In this document: piece by piece, positions 37,682 to 47,881 of the stretch
Position numbering within the stretch: position 1 is the stretch's first letter
Layout of the letters: each line of letters opens with the position of its first letter
NCBI GenBank assembly: GCA_013398955.1
Contig: VWPU01006282.1
Span: 62,001-126,000 of the forward strand
Source of the DNA: Callaeas wilsoni
Taxonomy: Eukaryota > Chordata > Aves > Passeriformes > Callaeidae
Length of the DNA: 64,000 nucleotides
Direction: 5' to 3'
Position numbers and translations under genes: made by a program
The notes under the pieces: generated by a model
The model's input: only the letters and a program-made list of their open reading frames with translations
Databases searched by the model: none
Told to the model about the DNA's origin: nothing

Positions 37682-37703
37682 CTGGCGCCGCGTTCCGTCC
37701 CAT
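37682..37703 (-). CDS. candidate first-exon coding start, leftward gene
   Basis: On the minus strand an ATG at 37703 in good context (G at -3 and +4) begins MGRNAAP. After 22 nt it meets a strong donor (CCAG/GTGGGT) at 37682/37681. A second frame, from a GTG at 37744, is also open into the same donor (AAAIPGTAAAGAG). It might represent a start codon that differs in this genome, or 5'UTR. GC and CCAAT boxes lie about 70-200 bp upstream, as expected for a leftward promoter. I cannot name the gene. The whole exon may instead be untranslated. Confidence 0.3.
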
Positions 37704-37770
37704 CCCGCTCCAGCCGCCGCCGTTCCAGGGATCGCAGCCGCCACCGCCTTCGCGGGCTAAGCCGCCGCCG

Positions 37771-37935
37771 CCCCGCCCCCTCAGCCGCGGGCCCCGCCCC
37801 CTCGCAGCCCTTATGGCCCGTGCACGAGGGGCGGGGCGAGGGCCGCCAATGGGGAGCGGGGGCCCCCGGCGCCGCGCGCTGATCGGCGTGGGGAGCGGCC
37901 AATGAGAGCGCCGGGGGGGCGGGGAGAGCTGTCAA
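37771..37935. promoter_or_regulatory. core promoter cluster: GC boxes and CCAAT boxes
   Basis: GC boxes occur at 37771-37780 (CCCCGCCCCC), 37791-37801, 37830-37837 (GGCGGGGC) and 37913-37922. CCAAT boxes lie in plus orientation at 37846-37850 and 37899-37903, 53 bp apart, and a CAAT-like GTCAATCAG lies near 37931. No TATA box is evident. This is the usual layout of an Sp1/NF-Y driven CpG-island promoter, which is frequently bidirectional. Transcription start sites would be expected on either side of this cluster. Confidence 0.7.
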
Positions 37936-38720
37936 TCAGCGGCCCCTACCTGAGGCTCGCGAGCGGCCGGGCGCGGGGGATGCCCGTTCCCTCCCTCCTC
38001 CATCCCTGCCTGCCTCCTTTCGTCTCGCTCCCGGCCGGCTGGATCGTGCCTGCTGCTTCGACGCCTGCCAGCGCCGGCCTGGCTCCCGCCTGGCCCCATT
38101 CGGCCGCCCAAGCGCCCAGGGTGTGGCGGCTGCCCTGGGGCTCCCAGACGGCCCCCGAGACCCACGTGCCCCTCGGGAGCAGCCGCCTCTTCCCCCGGTG
38201 CCCAAGCCGCCCCTTTCCCGCCCGGCCGCGGCTGCGGAACAGCGGTGCCCAGTCCTTCGCAGCCTCCGGGGCCATCTGGCGTCTCCCCTACGTCATTCGT
38301 GGGGTCTGTGCTGTCACCTCCCCGGCCCCTTTTCTGCCCGCAAGAGGCCTCTGCGCCGCTTCTGCCCTCATTCCTGACCGCCACAGGCACACCCACCCCC
38401 CGCTGCCCTTTTCTTGCCCTTGCGACCCAATTCCTGCTGAATCCAGCTCGTGGTCATCCGGGCCCCCAAGAGATCCATGTTTATCCAGACGGGCTCTCTC
38501 CCGGCGGCCGGGCTCTCGCCCCGCTGGGCAGGTGCATTGCGAGGGCTGCAGCTGCCGACCCAGCCCCAACAATGTGTCCCTTCCAGCTTTGCCCGAGTTG
38601 CCGTCCTTTGTGGTTATCCCTGCAGCGGGGTCTTTTGTTGCTCGCCGCAAAGCCTTTAGGAAAAAAGTAGGTGGGAGTATATCATGCGAATCAGATTTTG
38701 GAGGGGCAGGGTGGGTAGAA

Positions 38721-40559
38721 CAACTGCTAAACGGATTTTAATGGCCCGCGGGCTTCAATAACTAATGACAACTAACACAGTACACCCAAAACCGACAAGC
38801 TCATGAAGATGCCGACCAGCTGCTCTGCCCAGTTCAGCAGCCTGTCCAGATCGATAGAGTCTCTGCTTGGCCTTTATAGGGACAAAGAGGTCAGGAACAG
38901 CACCGTGGTCATGACTGGGAATAATGCTCCACAGAAGAGGAGCGGGCAGTGCCCACCGCGATGACGGGCAGCCAATGTAACCAGCTCAGCAGCCTGTCCT
39001 CACCCCTGGAGGCTCAGGCTGCTCTGCTGGAGACACTTGGACCCCAAGGAGCGGTGAGGCAGTGGTGTCTCGGGCTGTGGAAAGCTGAAGGGGCAGCCAC
39101 TGCCTCTGGAGTAATATTGAATAAATACTATTTAGTCTATAAAAATAATCACAGCTAAAAGTGGAGTTTTTAAAACACCATCTCCAGTCAATTGTCAACG
39201 AAAAGTTTACTGAACTCGAGTGCAATTGTACCACTTCAGTTACCCACATCTTGCCTTACAGCAAAGTTGCAGTCTCACGAGCACCTCCTTTTCACAAAAA
39301 AAAAAAAAAAACAAACCAATATGATGGATTGCTATAATTCTCAGAAAAATTATTTGTATTTGAGATACTGGTATCGTTTGTGGTAAGAAGCAACAGCTGA
39401 GAACCACTGCTGTAATCACTCCAGGTTACACAGCAAAAAGCAGCAAGCCAGCTTTGAACTGCCGATGGTGACAGTTTTATGATCGCTAGCAAAGCAAACA
39501 GAAAAGAAGTCTTTAAGTAACATAACCCTAAAAGAAGGAAGCAGCAGGCTTTTTACTCAGCATAAGGGCTTAGTGGGACAAAAATCCTAAGAGCAAAATA
39601 GTCTCAAGGTTTTCAGAAAAACTCATTCTCTATCCAAAAAAGAGTATTTTTCCTAAAACACATATGCAGCAAGTGGAAACTCTTCAGAGACTGTAAAATA
39701 AAACAGAGGGAAAATGACTTGCTATTGTTAAAATACAGCTGCATTCACGCTCATTCAGTGCTCCTTTTTTCATGCTGAAAATGGGATCTTGAGGTTTGAA
39801 AAATATTAATTTCAAACAGACATATCTCTACCAGTACTTTTTTTCCTGCTCCATCAATACGAGTAAGTAGCCTGTGTGATGCAAGGTATTAATTAACATT
39901 TATTTCATTCCAGCTGCTTCCCAGTCTCCTGGATTACTTCTTAGCTTTCATTTTTCTCCTCTGTATTCATGACATTTTTAATGCCATTTCTAATAACATC
40001 TATATCTTCTAATAAAGGAACTCAGGCACAGCTTTATTACTGCTGCTTTGACCTTGCTTTTGAATTTGCAAATAAGGCAAATCTGCCAAACAATTTGCAT
40101 TGAATTCGTATTGAGTTTTCATTGAGAGAAAAAGAAAGGTGGTTAAATTAAGTGCAAGGAATAATTGAATCAACATTTGTATGAACCAATATTATTTTTA
40201 AGTTAAATCATGCTTCAGAAAAGCCCTCTGAAGGCAGTACATAGAGGTTTAGACTGGCACACAAGGAGATACCCAGGATTGATCTTCTATTAATTTCACT
40301 TGAAGGAAGAACCAGACTTCAGAGGGTAATGAAGAGGGAAGGTTATTGAAGACTGGAACCAAGATGACTTAGTGGAAGTGAGCATGACATTTTCTTAATG
40401 TCTGCTTATAATATCACTGGTTTAGATCAAGTGTATAAGGACCTCCTTTTCCTGAATAGTTAATTTCACACGCATGCACAAAAAAATAGATACAGCATAA
40501 GAAGAAACAATATTTTGAAAGCCTGTTATACAGCTTGTTGCTTCCTGCTGGAGACTCTA
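38721..40559. other. stretch right of the CpG island
   Basis: 38790-39060 holds two copies of a short motif (CAGCAGCCTGTCC at about 38838 and about 38986). An A16 tract lies at 39296-39311. About 39720-40240 is an AT-rich, repeat-free segment with many TAATT and ATTTGCAT-like sites, a possible conserved non-coding element. No exon can be supported. Confidence 0.45.
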
Positions 40560-40840
40560 TTGCATGATATGAAAACCTTTTTGTCTTTCAGGAAACACAG
40601 AATTGCTGAATAACGTCAAAATAAATAGTGTTGCGCAAATGATTTACAACGCCACCGATAATCATTACGGCATCTCTGATTATTAATGGTACATTGATAG
40701 GCCCCTGCAGAGTTTCTTGCTGAATCAGCTTTTGAAATAAATTGCTTTCCCTCCATCCACAGCCGCATCCCAGAGAAAGGGGAATCATGTCTTGACTGAA
40801 GTAATTGATTTAGGATAGCCAGCAGATACAGACATTGCAC
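40560..40840. promoter_or_regulatory. candidate conserved non-coding element (enhancer-like)
   Basis: AT-rich yet CpG-retaining: five CpGs fall in about 80 bp around 40613-40670, whereas neighbouring DNA is nearly CpG-free. It contains GATAATCATTA and GATTATTAATGG (homeodomain-type sites), TTGCGCAAATGA (C/EBP-like dyad) and a CATTGAT site. No repeat or open frame explains it. Retention of CpG and dense factor sites is typical of vertebrate enhancers under constraint. This is inference without an alignment. Confidence 0.35.
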
Positions 40841-41630
40841 AATTCAAGATGTTCTATGAATTACTACGTCTCTGTTAAAGGAGTTTATTTTCCTTTATCA
40901 CAGAACTATTTAGCCTTGATAAGGCTGCATACATATTTCTCATACTGTTCATATTTTCATATTTGATATTACCATACAACTCACATTTTTCAGGAATACT
41001 TTCCTGAGACTATTAATTATTTTGCTTTTTCTTTATTGTTTTCCTTCTACTATCCCTGGATTGCTGGAATACTGAAAGACTAGCAAAGAATATGAAACCA
41101 AGATGCAAATAGATCCTCAAAGGAAACATTCAATATAAGTTCAAAGAGTCACTGTGTAATCAATCTTGAGGAAAAAAAAATGCGGGGAAGCAAGAACAAA
41201 AGAAAGCCTAATAACTTTTCAAGACAGCTACTTTCATCAACTAAACAGGAGTTGTAATTCTGCCAATTAATAGTAAGGTCCATTAACTGTAAGTCATAAA
41301 AACTATTTGCTATGCAAAGCACTCATTTTTCTTTGCTGGCCCTGACATTTTGGGAGGGCAGTGTAGCAGGATATCCTATGAAGCAAGGACTGGTGATCTA
41401 TAGTGGGAGTGGACAGACACTCTTAATGGTTTTACAGTGTTGCCAGCTGAACAAGCTCCGTTTATAAAAATAAACACAGGAAAGACATTATTCCAAGTTC
41501 CTTGAGAGATTAAAAAATTATATACAGAAAGCTTTAGTTAGTAGTACACTGTTGATTTAGTGTGGTGCAGGGCACAGCTAGGACTAATGGGATGAAGCTA
41601 AAAATCGGCAACCAGAGAGAGTATCTAGGG

Positions 41631-41715
41631 GAAGGGAAGGGAAGGGAAGGGAAGGGAAGGGAAGGGAAGGGAAGGGAAGGGAAGGGAAGGGAAGGGAAGG
41701 GAAGGGAAGGGAAGG
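41631..41715 (+). repeat. (GAAGG)17 perfect pentanucleotide array
   Basis: Seventeen exact units (equivalent to AAGGG) on the plus strand, then a GAAAG variant. The purine-only strand can form triplex or G-quadruplex structures. It reads as a GREGK-type repeat in one frame, which is an artefact. Confidence 0.97.
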
Positions 41716-43599
41716 GAAAGTTCAGTTTCTGCAAACAGGACAGTGTGAAATGTTTCAAAAAGTACTATAACAAACTGTAAAAATAGGCTTTCTTGGAGAA
41801 AAATAAAAGAGTATGGAATAACAACATGTTGTTCAGTGTCAAAGGATTTATGCACTGTTCTAGGAAGTCCCTAGCTGCTTTCTCACTCTACTAAGCCCAT
41901 AAACAGACATGGGTATTGAAAGATTCATGGTAACTATGTTAGATTGCTCCCAGCCTCATGTCCAATAGTTACTGGTAGCCTCTCTCCATCTGATTTGTCT
42001 GTCTCTCTTGTCTCTCTCAAGGGTAAAGTTTACCAACACAGATCGCAACCATCCATTTCCCACTGACTTTCAGCAAGAGGTTATCATCTAGGTCCCTTAG
42101 AAATCTCTCTTCTCGTCCACAGAAAAGAGTGAGTGGCTCAGTGTTGTACTCCATTACCATCTCTGACTTTGGGAGAGTCAAGGGGACAGAGTGGAGATGA
42201 GCTATCAGAACAAGAAGTGGCTTTGGCTTATATTTGAACACCTATGATTTGCCTTAGATATGAAAGTACTTTGAGTGATACATGGATGCCCAAAACTGCA
42301 GAGCCAACCCCAAGCTTGTTCAAGACCTTGGAATGTCCCAGCAGCATCCCACCTCTTTGGACAGACATTAGCTGCAGTCTAGTATGTGAGGTAAGGTGAA
42401 GGAGGAATAATGAAGGAGGTGGCTGTGATGAAAGGATTAGTTATGTTAAATTATTTTTCATTTTTTCATTCGATTATAAGTATCATAGTGAGTGCCAATA
42501 AAAAATATGTTCCTGGCATATCCTGTAATTGTTAGGAGGCATATTACATAGCAAATGAACATGAAGAGTAAAGTAAAAAATGAATAAAAATATGAAAAAT
42601 ATAAAATCCATCCCTTTCAACCATCCATATCTCATGGGAATAAAGCTGTCATGGAAGGACCCTGATTACTGATCTCAGTGTCTGCCTCACAAGAATCAGC
42701 TTCTTTTTATGCACAGCCATTTAGGTGGTAGGGACCAAATGACCAAGTGTACAAGAATGCACAATGAGTACAAAATGCTTCTGAGCTTTCCCTGGCCCAT
42801 TGTACATGGCTTCTTCTTAGGAGTCCTGTGACAAGAGCACTGTTATGTCCTGTTATGTGACACAAGAGTGACACAAGGCCAGTGAGACTGTCTCCTTCCA
42901 GCAGCTTGACAAAGGAGTGTATTTTCCAGTTGAGATGCCACTCTCCAACTCCCCGACCCCAGCTGCTAGACACAGTTGGATTGTCAGTTAAGGTTTGCCC
43001 CGTGGATTTGGCATCTGGTGTTCCGGAGTGGAAGAAGCTGAGATATAAAGGATTAAGGTGTGGAGGTAGAGGTAAAAGTTAGAGAGCACCAAAAGAAAAT
43101 TAAATGTATGAATCATCAAGATGAGATGGATTTTTACTGAGACCACCTTTTGAAAATATATGTAAATTAACTGCAAATAGAAAAGTTCACACTAAAATTA
43201 AATTGGGAGAGTAGTGATAGAGACATGGAAAATGGGGCCAAAATGGCAGAAAGAGTTACCTTAATCCACCTTCCTGTGCCAAGCCTGCATAAATGAGAGA
43301 GAGATGGTTATGGACTGATGTCTGCTTTGTTATTTTAAAGTATTTAATCTAAAGCAGAGAATTTCACCCTTTCCTCATGCATTCTTGCCTAGTGTCTATT
43401 GTCAAAAACTTTGTGCTAATATCTAATGTGACTCTTCCATGATGTAATTTTAGAACATTCTTTTCTCTTGATATCCACAATGGATACAGAGAACAGATGA
43501 TAACCTGTGATTATTTGAAAGCTTCTCACATCTCTCCAGTCATTCATTCAATAAATTAAATCCCTTCATTCTTGACTCATTGGACATATTTTCTAATTC
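41716..43599. other. non-coding stretch, nothing recognised
   Basis: Unique-looking AT-rich DNA after the pentamer array. No gene, repeat family or promoter can be supported. Confidence 0.5.
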
Positions 43600-44190
43600 T
43601 CTCGTCTTTTTCCTTTCTTTCTTTTGAATTGCCTCCACATTTGCTGAAGTTCACTGCCCAGAACTAGACATGCAGCTCTCAATAGCAAAGCCTCATGTTT
43701 GCTTTTACTGTAATAGTATGACACTGTTGATACATATCCCCCTTGTGAGTCACTGTAACCTCAACATCTTTTTCAGCAAAACTTCTGCCTAGTCAGCTGT
43801 TTCCCATTCTGTGGTAATGCACTTGATTTTTCCAGATTAAGTGCAGACCTTGCATTCTCCTCTTTGAAGTAAGTTCATCCTAGTTTTTTTGGCCAGCTGT
43901 CCCATTTGTCAGGATCACTTTGATTGCTACTCCACCAGCTTTGTGACATCTGCAAATGTGCTAAACATACTTTCTACTTCATCATCCAGGTCCCTGAAGT
44001 AAATACAAAACATTACCAAACTCAAGACACATGCCTGGAGAATCTCAGGCAACAGTTTTCCATTGTAGTAGTGAACCTTTGCTAACTATTATCTGATCAC
44101 AGCTTTCCAAACAATCTTCTCCAACTTCTTAAAAGAACGTCTAGCAATGTTAAAAACCTCTCTCTATACACCAGTGCTGAAGGGAGCTGA
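43600..44190 (-). mobile_element. ancient degenerate CR1/L3-like LINE fragment
   Basis: The plus strand resembles the reverse complement of an old amniote CR1/L3-type element. It shows a CACTGCCCAGAACTAGACATG stretch, a CTTTTTCAGCAAAACTTCTGC stretch, and then CCACCAGCTTTGTGACATCTGCAAA followed by ATCATCCAGGTCCCTGAAG. The latter two match the region that encodes the FADDTKL and neighbouring blocks of the reverse transcriptase. It is much more diverged than the other CR1 copies, so it is an old insertion. The boundaries are uncertain. Confidence 0.65.
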
Positions 44191-44989
44191 AGTTAAGAAT
44201 TTCCTTAAAATTCATGAGTATATTAAACTTGGTGACTTATCTCTTGTTTCTAGTATGGAACACTTAGTATTTGCATGAGAGACACAAAACCATATTTCAG
44301 AACAGACAGTGAAAGCTGGGTATTTTGGATAGCAGGCAGGCAAAAGTTGGATTTTCACTCATAGAAAGTCCTTAGGTTTTGAGCATCAGTAAGTAATTTG
44401 TATTTAAGTGTTTGCTTACATGACTGAGGGTCCACATCACTATGGTTGATCTTGAAAATGACAATTTTCTTTGTAATGGAGTTTTAGAGTTCTATATTTA
44501 TTGGATTACTGTTTTGAAGCTTATTCTTTATTGCCCTTAACAACATAGCTTCAGCATGCGGATTCTTTAGCATTTATTCTTTTTGGGCAGAGCTAATACA
44601 ATTTTGCTCCATTTTAGACTCAAAAGCAAGGGAAATCATGCTCCTCCTCAAAGCACAATGCACATGTTGTTATGCAAAGTTGAAGAGCAATCACCATGAT
44701 AGGCTTCCATCTTGCACATTATATCCTAAGCCTCCTGTTGTCTCCAATTAGACTTGTGTACCCATGAAGCATGAAGCACAAGTCCCTTCAGATATCAGTC
44801 ATGAGCTCAATCCTGCAAGGCTCCCTTGCCCTTGCTTTATCACAGACCCTTCTGCCTGAGCTACATGGGGGTTTCGAAGTTCCACCTGTACTTTCTGGGT
44901 CAGCACGCTCATTTCTTTGCAGGATGAAACCTGATATGAAAAAAGCATGAAAAATATCATATTCTGTGGGGTCTTACATCTGCCTGAAA
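44191..44989. other. non-coding stretch, nothing firm
   Basis: AT-rich unique sequence. 44590-44760 has ATGCAAAG and TTGCACATTA octamer-like sites and may extend the regulatory landscape, but nothing specific can be supported. Confidence 0.4.
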
Positions 44990-45250
44990 GCTGCACGGAT
45001 GCCTACGGCCTTCAGAGGACACGCCTAGGCTCTCCTTTCTCATATACAATTCATATACACGTGCCCCAGTAGGCAATCAAATCTTATCCGTGTGCATGCA
45101 AACTGCAATAGGCAAGAGGCATTGGCTGCACTCTGAGTGCTTGCTGTGTCAAAAGGAATAGGAGTCCTTACTCCCAATGGTAATTAGGCCTTGCTGGGAA
45201 ATCGAGCGTATGTCATACAGAATAGGCTGCCTCTTCCGTTTGCTTTCTCT
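44990..45250. promoter_or_regulatory. candidate conserved non-coding element
   Basis: A CpG-retaining segment without repeats: CACGGATG, CTACGGCC, ACACGTGCC, TTATCCGTG, AATCGAGCGTATG, TTCCGTTTG. It includes GGTAATTAGG (homeodomain-type) and an E-box CACGTG. Its character resembles that of the candidate elements at 40.6 and 49.2 kb. This is inference only. Confidence 0.28.
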
Positions 45251-46544
45251 CCCTCCCCCTCTCAACCCCATTTTGGGTAGGAAGGAATAAAAAAAATGGA
45301 ATGAGGGGGAGATTTTAAGTAATTCTTAACAGCAGTTTTTCAGTTGTAGGAAAATGTGTTGTTTGGATAAGAGCATTTCAAGAGGAATTCTTAACTGATA
45401 CTGGAAGGAAATAACAGCAACTACAACAAGACAGAACAAAAACCTATCAGAATAAAAAAGTCTTGGTCACCCCACAGAAAGGGCTGTCGGGAGGCTCTGT
45501 TGCAGAAAGAGAGTAGCAGAGCCTTTATGCAATGTAGATGCTCAGGGAGGCAAGGCAGCAAGGAGAAATAGAGGCTATTTGCTCATTCGGTTTTAGCTGG
45601 AGTGGGAGATGGCTGTCTTTCCTATCATACATCAAACCGAGCTCCGGAACTCCGCAACAAAAACAGTTCAATACAGACTGTCTGCAGCTATGTCTTTTTT
45701 ATTCTCCCTTTTCAACCAGTGCTGCATGGGAAACCACATCTCACACATGCTCCCCCAGCTGAAAAAAAAAGTCAGTTTAGAAACAACTGTCATTACATAG
45801 CATATTTTCCTCATTATAAGGCAGTCAAAGAACAAGAAAAAGCCATCTGCTGTAACTTGGCTGCCCTTTCCATTTTAGGTTAATCCACATTTCTGCCTTT
45901 TTCATCATCATTCCCAATTAAATAGTTCTCCAAAAAAAAAATTGATGGTTTTACAATTTGTATTTAAACCTTCTTATTCAATTTGAGTTCTTTTGGCAGA
46001 GTATCAGACAAAATCATCATATCTTACAGAAAATAGTTCTGCCTAAACTTTGAACATGTAACTGATCTTCCATTTTTAGGCAAATCTCTGGGGGAAAGGT
46101 CTTAAGGTCCCATGGGATTAATAGTCCCAGCTTTGTGCTAGATGCTGAAGTATAATGACATCATAGCATACCTTGAGTGTTAAGTACTTCCTTTTACAGA
46201 GTTCTTGTGTGGAGCATTCTGTTGACTTCCACTTTACATTTCTAGGAGGTTGCTAGAGGAAGCTGTTGTACTGTGCTTTGTACAATCAGACACTTGCACC
46301 ATGTCCTGTCTCTTGGGGAGGCGTTTGATTTTTGTTCTGCTTAGTTCTATCTATTGCGCTTTAATCTAATACAAAAGTATCTGTGTGGAGAGCAGAATGA
46401 TGGGAAATGTTTGCCCTCGAGTTCTAATGCTGTCTCTCCTATTTCAGTCTTGTTAATGAACAGCAAAACAATACAACAAACCGACAAGTCTGAGCTTCTC
46501 TTTGATATCACAGCAGGCACATGGAATGGCTTCTCCCAGGCATA

Positions 46545-46660
46545 CTGATCGCTTTTACCACATTTATAGTGCTCTAATAAATGCTGCTTGGAGCCGCTCC
46601 AGGCAATTGTAATTAATTCTCAGTGGGATGCTCATAGTGGTCACCCCGGATCAGAAAGGT
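46545..46660. promoter_or_regulatory. candidate conserved non-coding element
   Basis: Short segment with GGCAATTGTAATTAATTCTC (tandem homeodomain-type sites), TTTATAGTGCTCTAATAAAT and CpGs in GGAGCCGCTCC (a small dyad). No repeat explains it. It lies about 430 bp from the small CpG island. Confidence 0.28.
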
Positions 46661-47079
46661 CAGGACTTTGTCTGTGCCTTTACAACATCAGTAAAAATTA
46701 AATACTCACTTTCCCCAAAGGTCATCACAAGCCAAATACACAAAACGATCAATCTCAATCAGTTTCTTGTTCCCTGCTGTTTCTCATTATTTCTGCGGAT
46801 ATCCTAAAAATTAAAAGTAAACACACAAACAAATCAAAGCAGAAGGCGCTTTCAGTGTTGATCTGATCCTCTCTCCTATGCAAGCAACTGATGAAGATAT
46901 AACCAGGGAAAGTGAGAGAGCCTCCTGGGTGCGTGGAGAGCCAATTCACCTATGAGGACTCTGGCTTTAATTAATCTCCCTGCCTTCTTAGGGTGGCTAA
47001 AAGAGGAAAATCCAGTCTGGAAAACATCTGTTGCACCGCGGAGGCAGCAGCAATTCAAGGTAGAAGCCTACGGAACCTG

Positions 47080-47380
47080 AAGGAAAAATGCTTCCCGTGC
47101 TGCCGGCGCGGGGCGAGGAGCGAGGGCTGGAGCCGCCGTTCAGCACCATGGACAGGGCGCGCCGGGACGGACGGGGCACGGGGGGATGGCAGGGAGGGGA
47201 CAGGCAGGCAGGGGGACAGGCAGGCAGGGAGCGGGACCGGCAGGCCGGGAGAGGGGCTGCCCGCCCCGCGGACCCCCGAGACTGCCGCCCTATCCCCGCG
47301 GGGCCGCCTGGCAGCCGGTCGGGAGGGGCAGCAGGCTTGGCGAGACGGCTTTCTTTGCTGCATGCGTTCATCGCCAGTGC
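47080..47380. promoter_or_regulatory. second, small CpG island
   Basis: About 300 bp of GC- and CpG-rich DNA (GGCGCGGGGCG, CGCGCCGGGACGG, CCGCGGGGCCGCC) within AT-rich surroundings. It includes a degenerate GGCAGGCAGG minisatellite at about 47185-47255. It may be a promoter or first exon. On the plus strand a CACCATGG start at 47147 and on the minus strand an ATGG start at 47152 (MVLNGGSSPRSSPRAGSTG) both open frames, but neither is recognised nor followed by a convincing donor. It may alternatively be a CpG-rich enhancer. Confidence 0.6.
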
Positions 47381-47455
47381 TCCGCTGCATTTTCCATAAC
47401 TTGTCACGTCCTTTGAAAAGGGCAATGAGAAATTAGTTGTCAGGGGGTTTTTTTT

Positions 47456-47822
47456 CCTTTCCTTTCCTTTCCTTTCCTTTCCTTTCCTTTCCTTTCCTTT
47501 CCTTTCCTTTCCTTTCCTTTCCTTTCCTTTCCTTTCCTTTCCTTTCCTTTCCTTTCCTTTCCTTTCCTTTCCTTTCCTTTCCTTTCCTTTCCTTTCCTTT
47601 CCTTTCCTTTCCTTTCCTTTCCTTTCCTTTCCTTTCCTTTCCTTTCCTTTCCTTTCCTTTCCTTTCCTTTCCTTTCCTTTCCTTTCCTTTCCTTTCCTTT
47701 CCTTTCCTTTCCTTTCCTTTCCTTTCCTTTCCTTTCCTTTCCTTTCCTTTCCTTTCCTTTCCTTTCCTTTCCTTTCCTTTCCTTTCCTTTCCTTTCCTTT
47801 CCTTTCCTTTCCTTTCCTTTCC
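47456..47822 (-). repeat. (CCTTT)73 perfect pentanucleotide array
   Basis: Seventy-three uninterrupted CCTTT units (AAAGG on the minus strand) span 365 bp, plus a closing CC, and are preceded by a T8 tract. There is not one substitution in the array as given. All six frames are open through it, producing spurious FPFLS or KERKG repeat proteins of up to 300 codons. A short GGA-repeat follows at 47858-47873. It is expected to be highly length-variable and able to form triplex DNA. Confidence 0.98.
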
Positions 47823-47881
47823 CTGCTGCATATCTCAGAACCTGGCAGTTCTGCAAAGGAGGAGGAGGAGGAGGGTGGAGG

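Larger units (their letters stand above)
37015..38720. promoter_or_regulatory. CpG island, about 1.7 kb
   Basis: Base composition switches abruptly from AT-rich to very GC-rich with dense CpG, including CGG/GCC runs, BssHII-like GCGCGC and many GGGCGG boxes. It then fades back by about 38720. It is the largest such region in the window and almost certainly marks a promoter of a widely expressed or developmental gene. Many long open frames here (up to 279 codons on the plus strand at 37902-38741) are the expected by-product of GC-rich DNA lacking TA-rich stops. None was recognised as a known protein. Transcription direction is uncertain and could be bidirectional. Confidence 0.88.

Noticed and set aside
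37902..38741. 279-codon plus-strand open frame in the CpG island, and 222-, 154- and 134-codon companions
   Set aside because: GC-rich DNA lacks stop codons. The frames overlap on both strands, have no recognised domain, and are Pro/Arg/Ala-rich as expected from composition.
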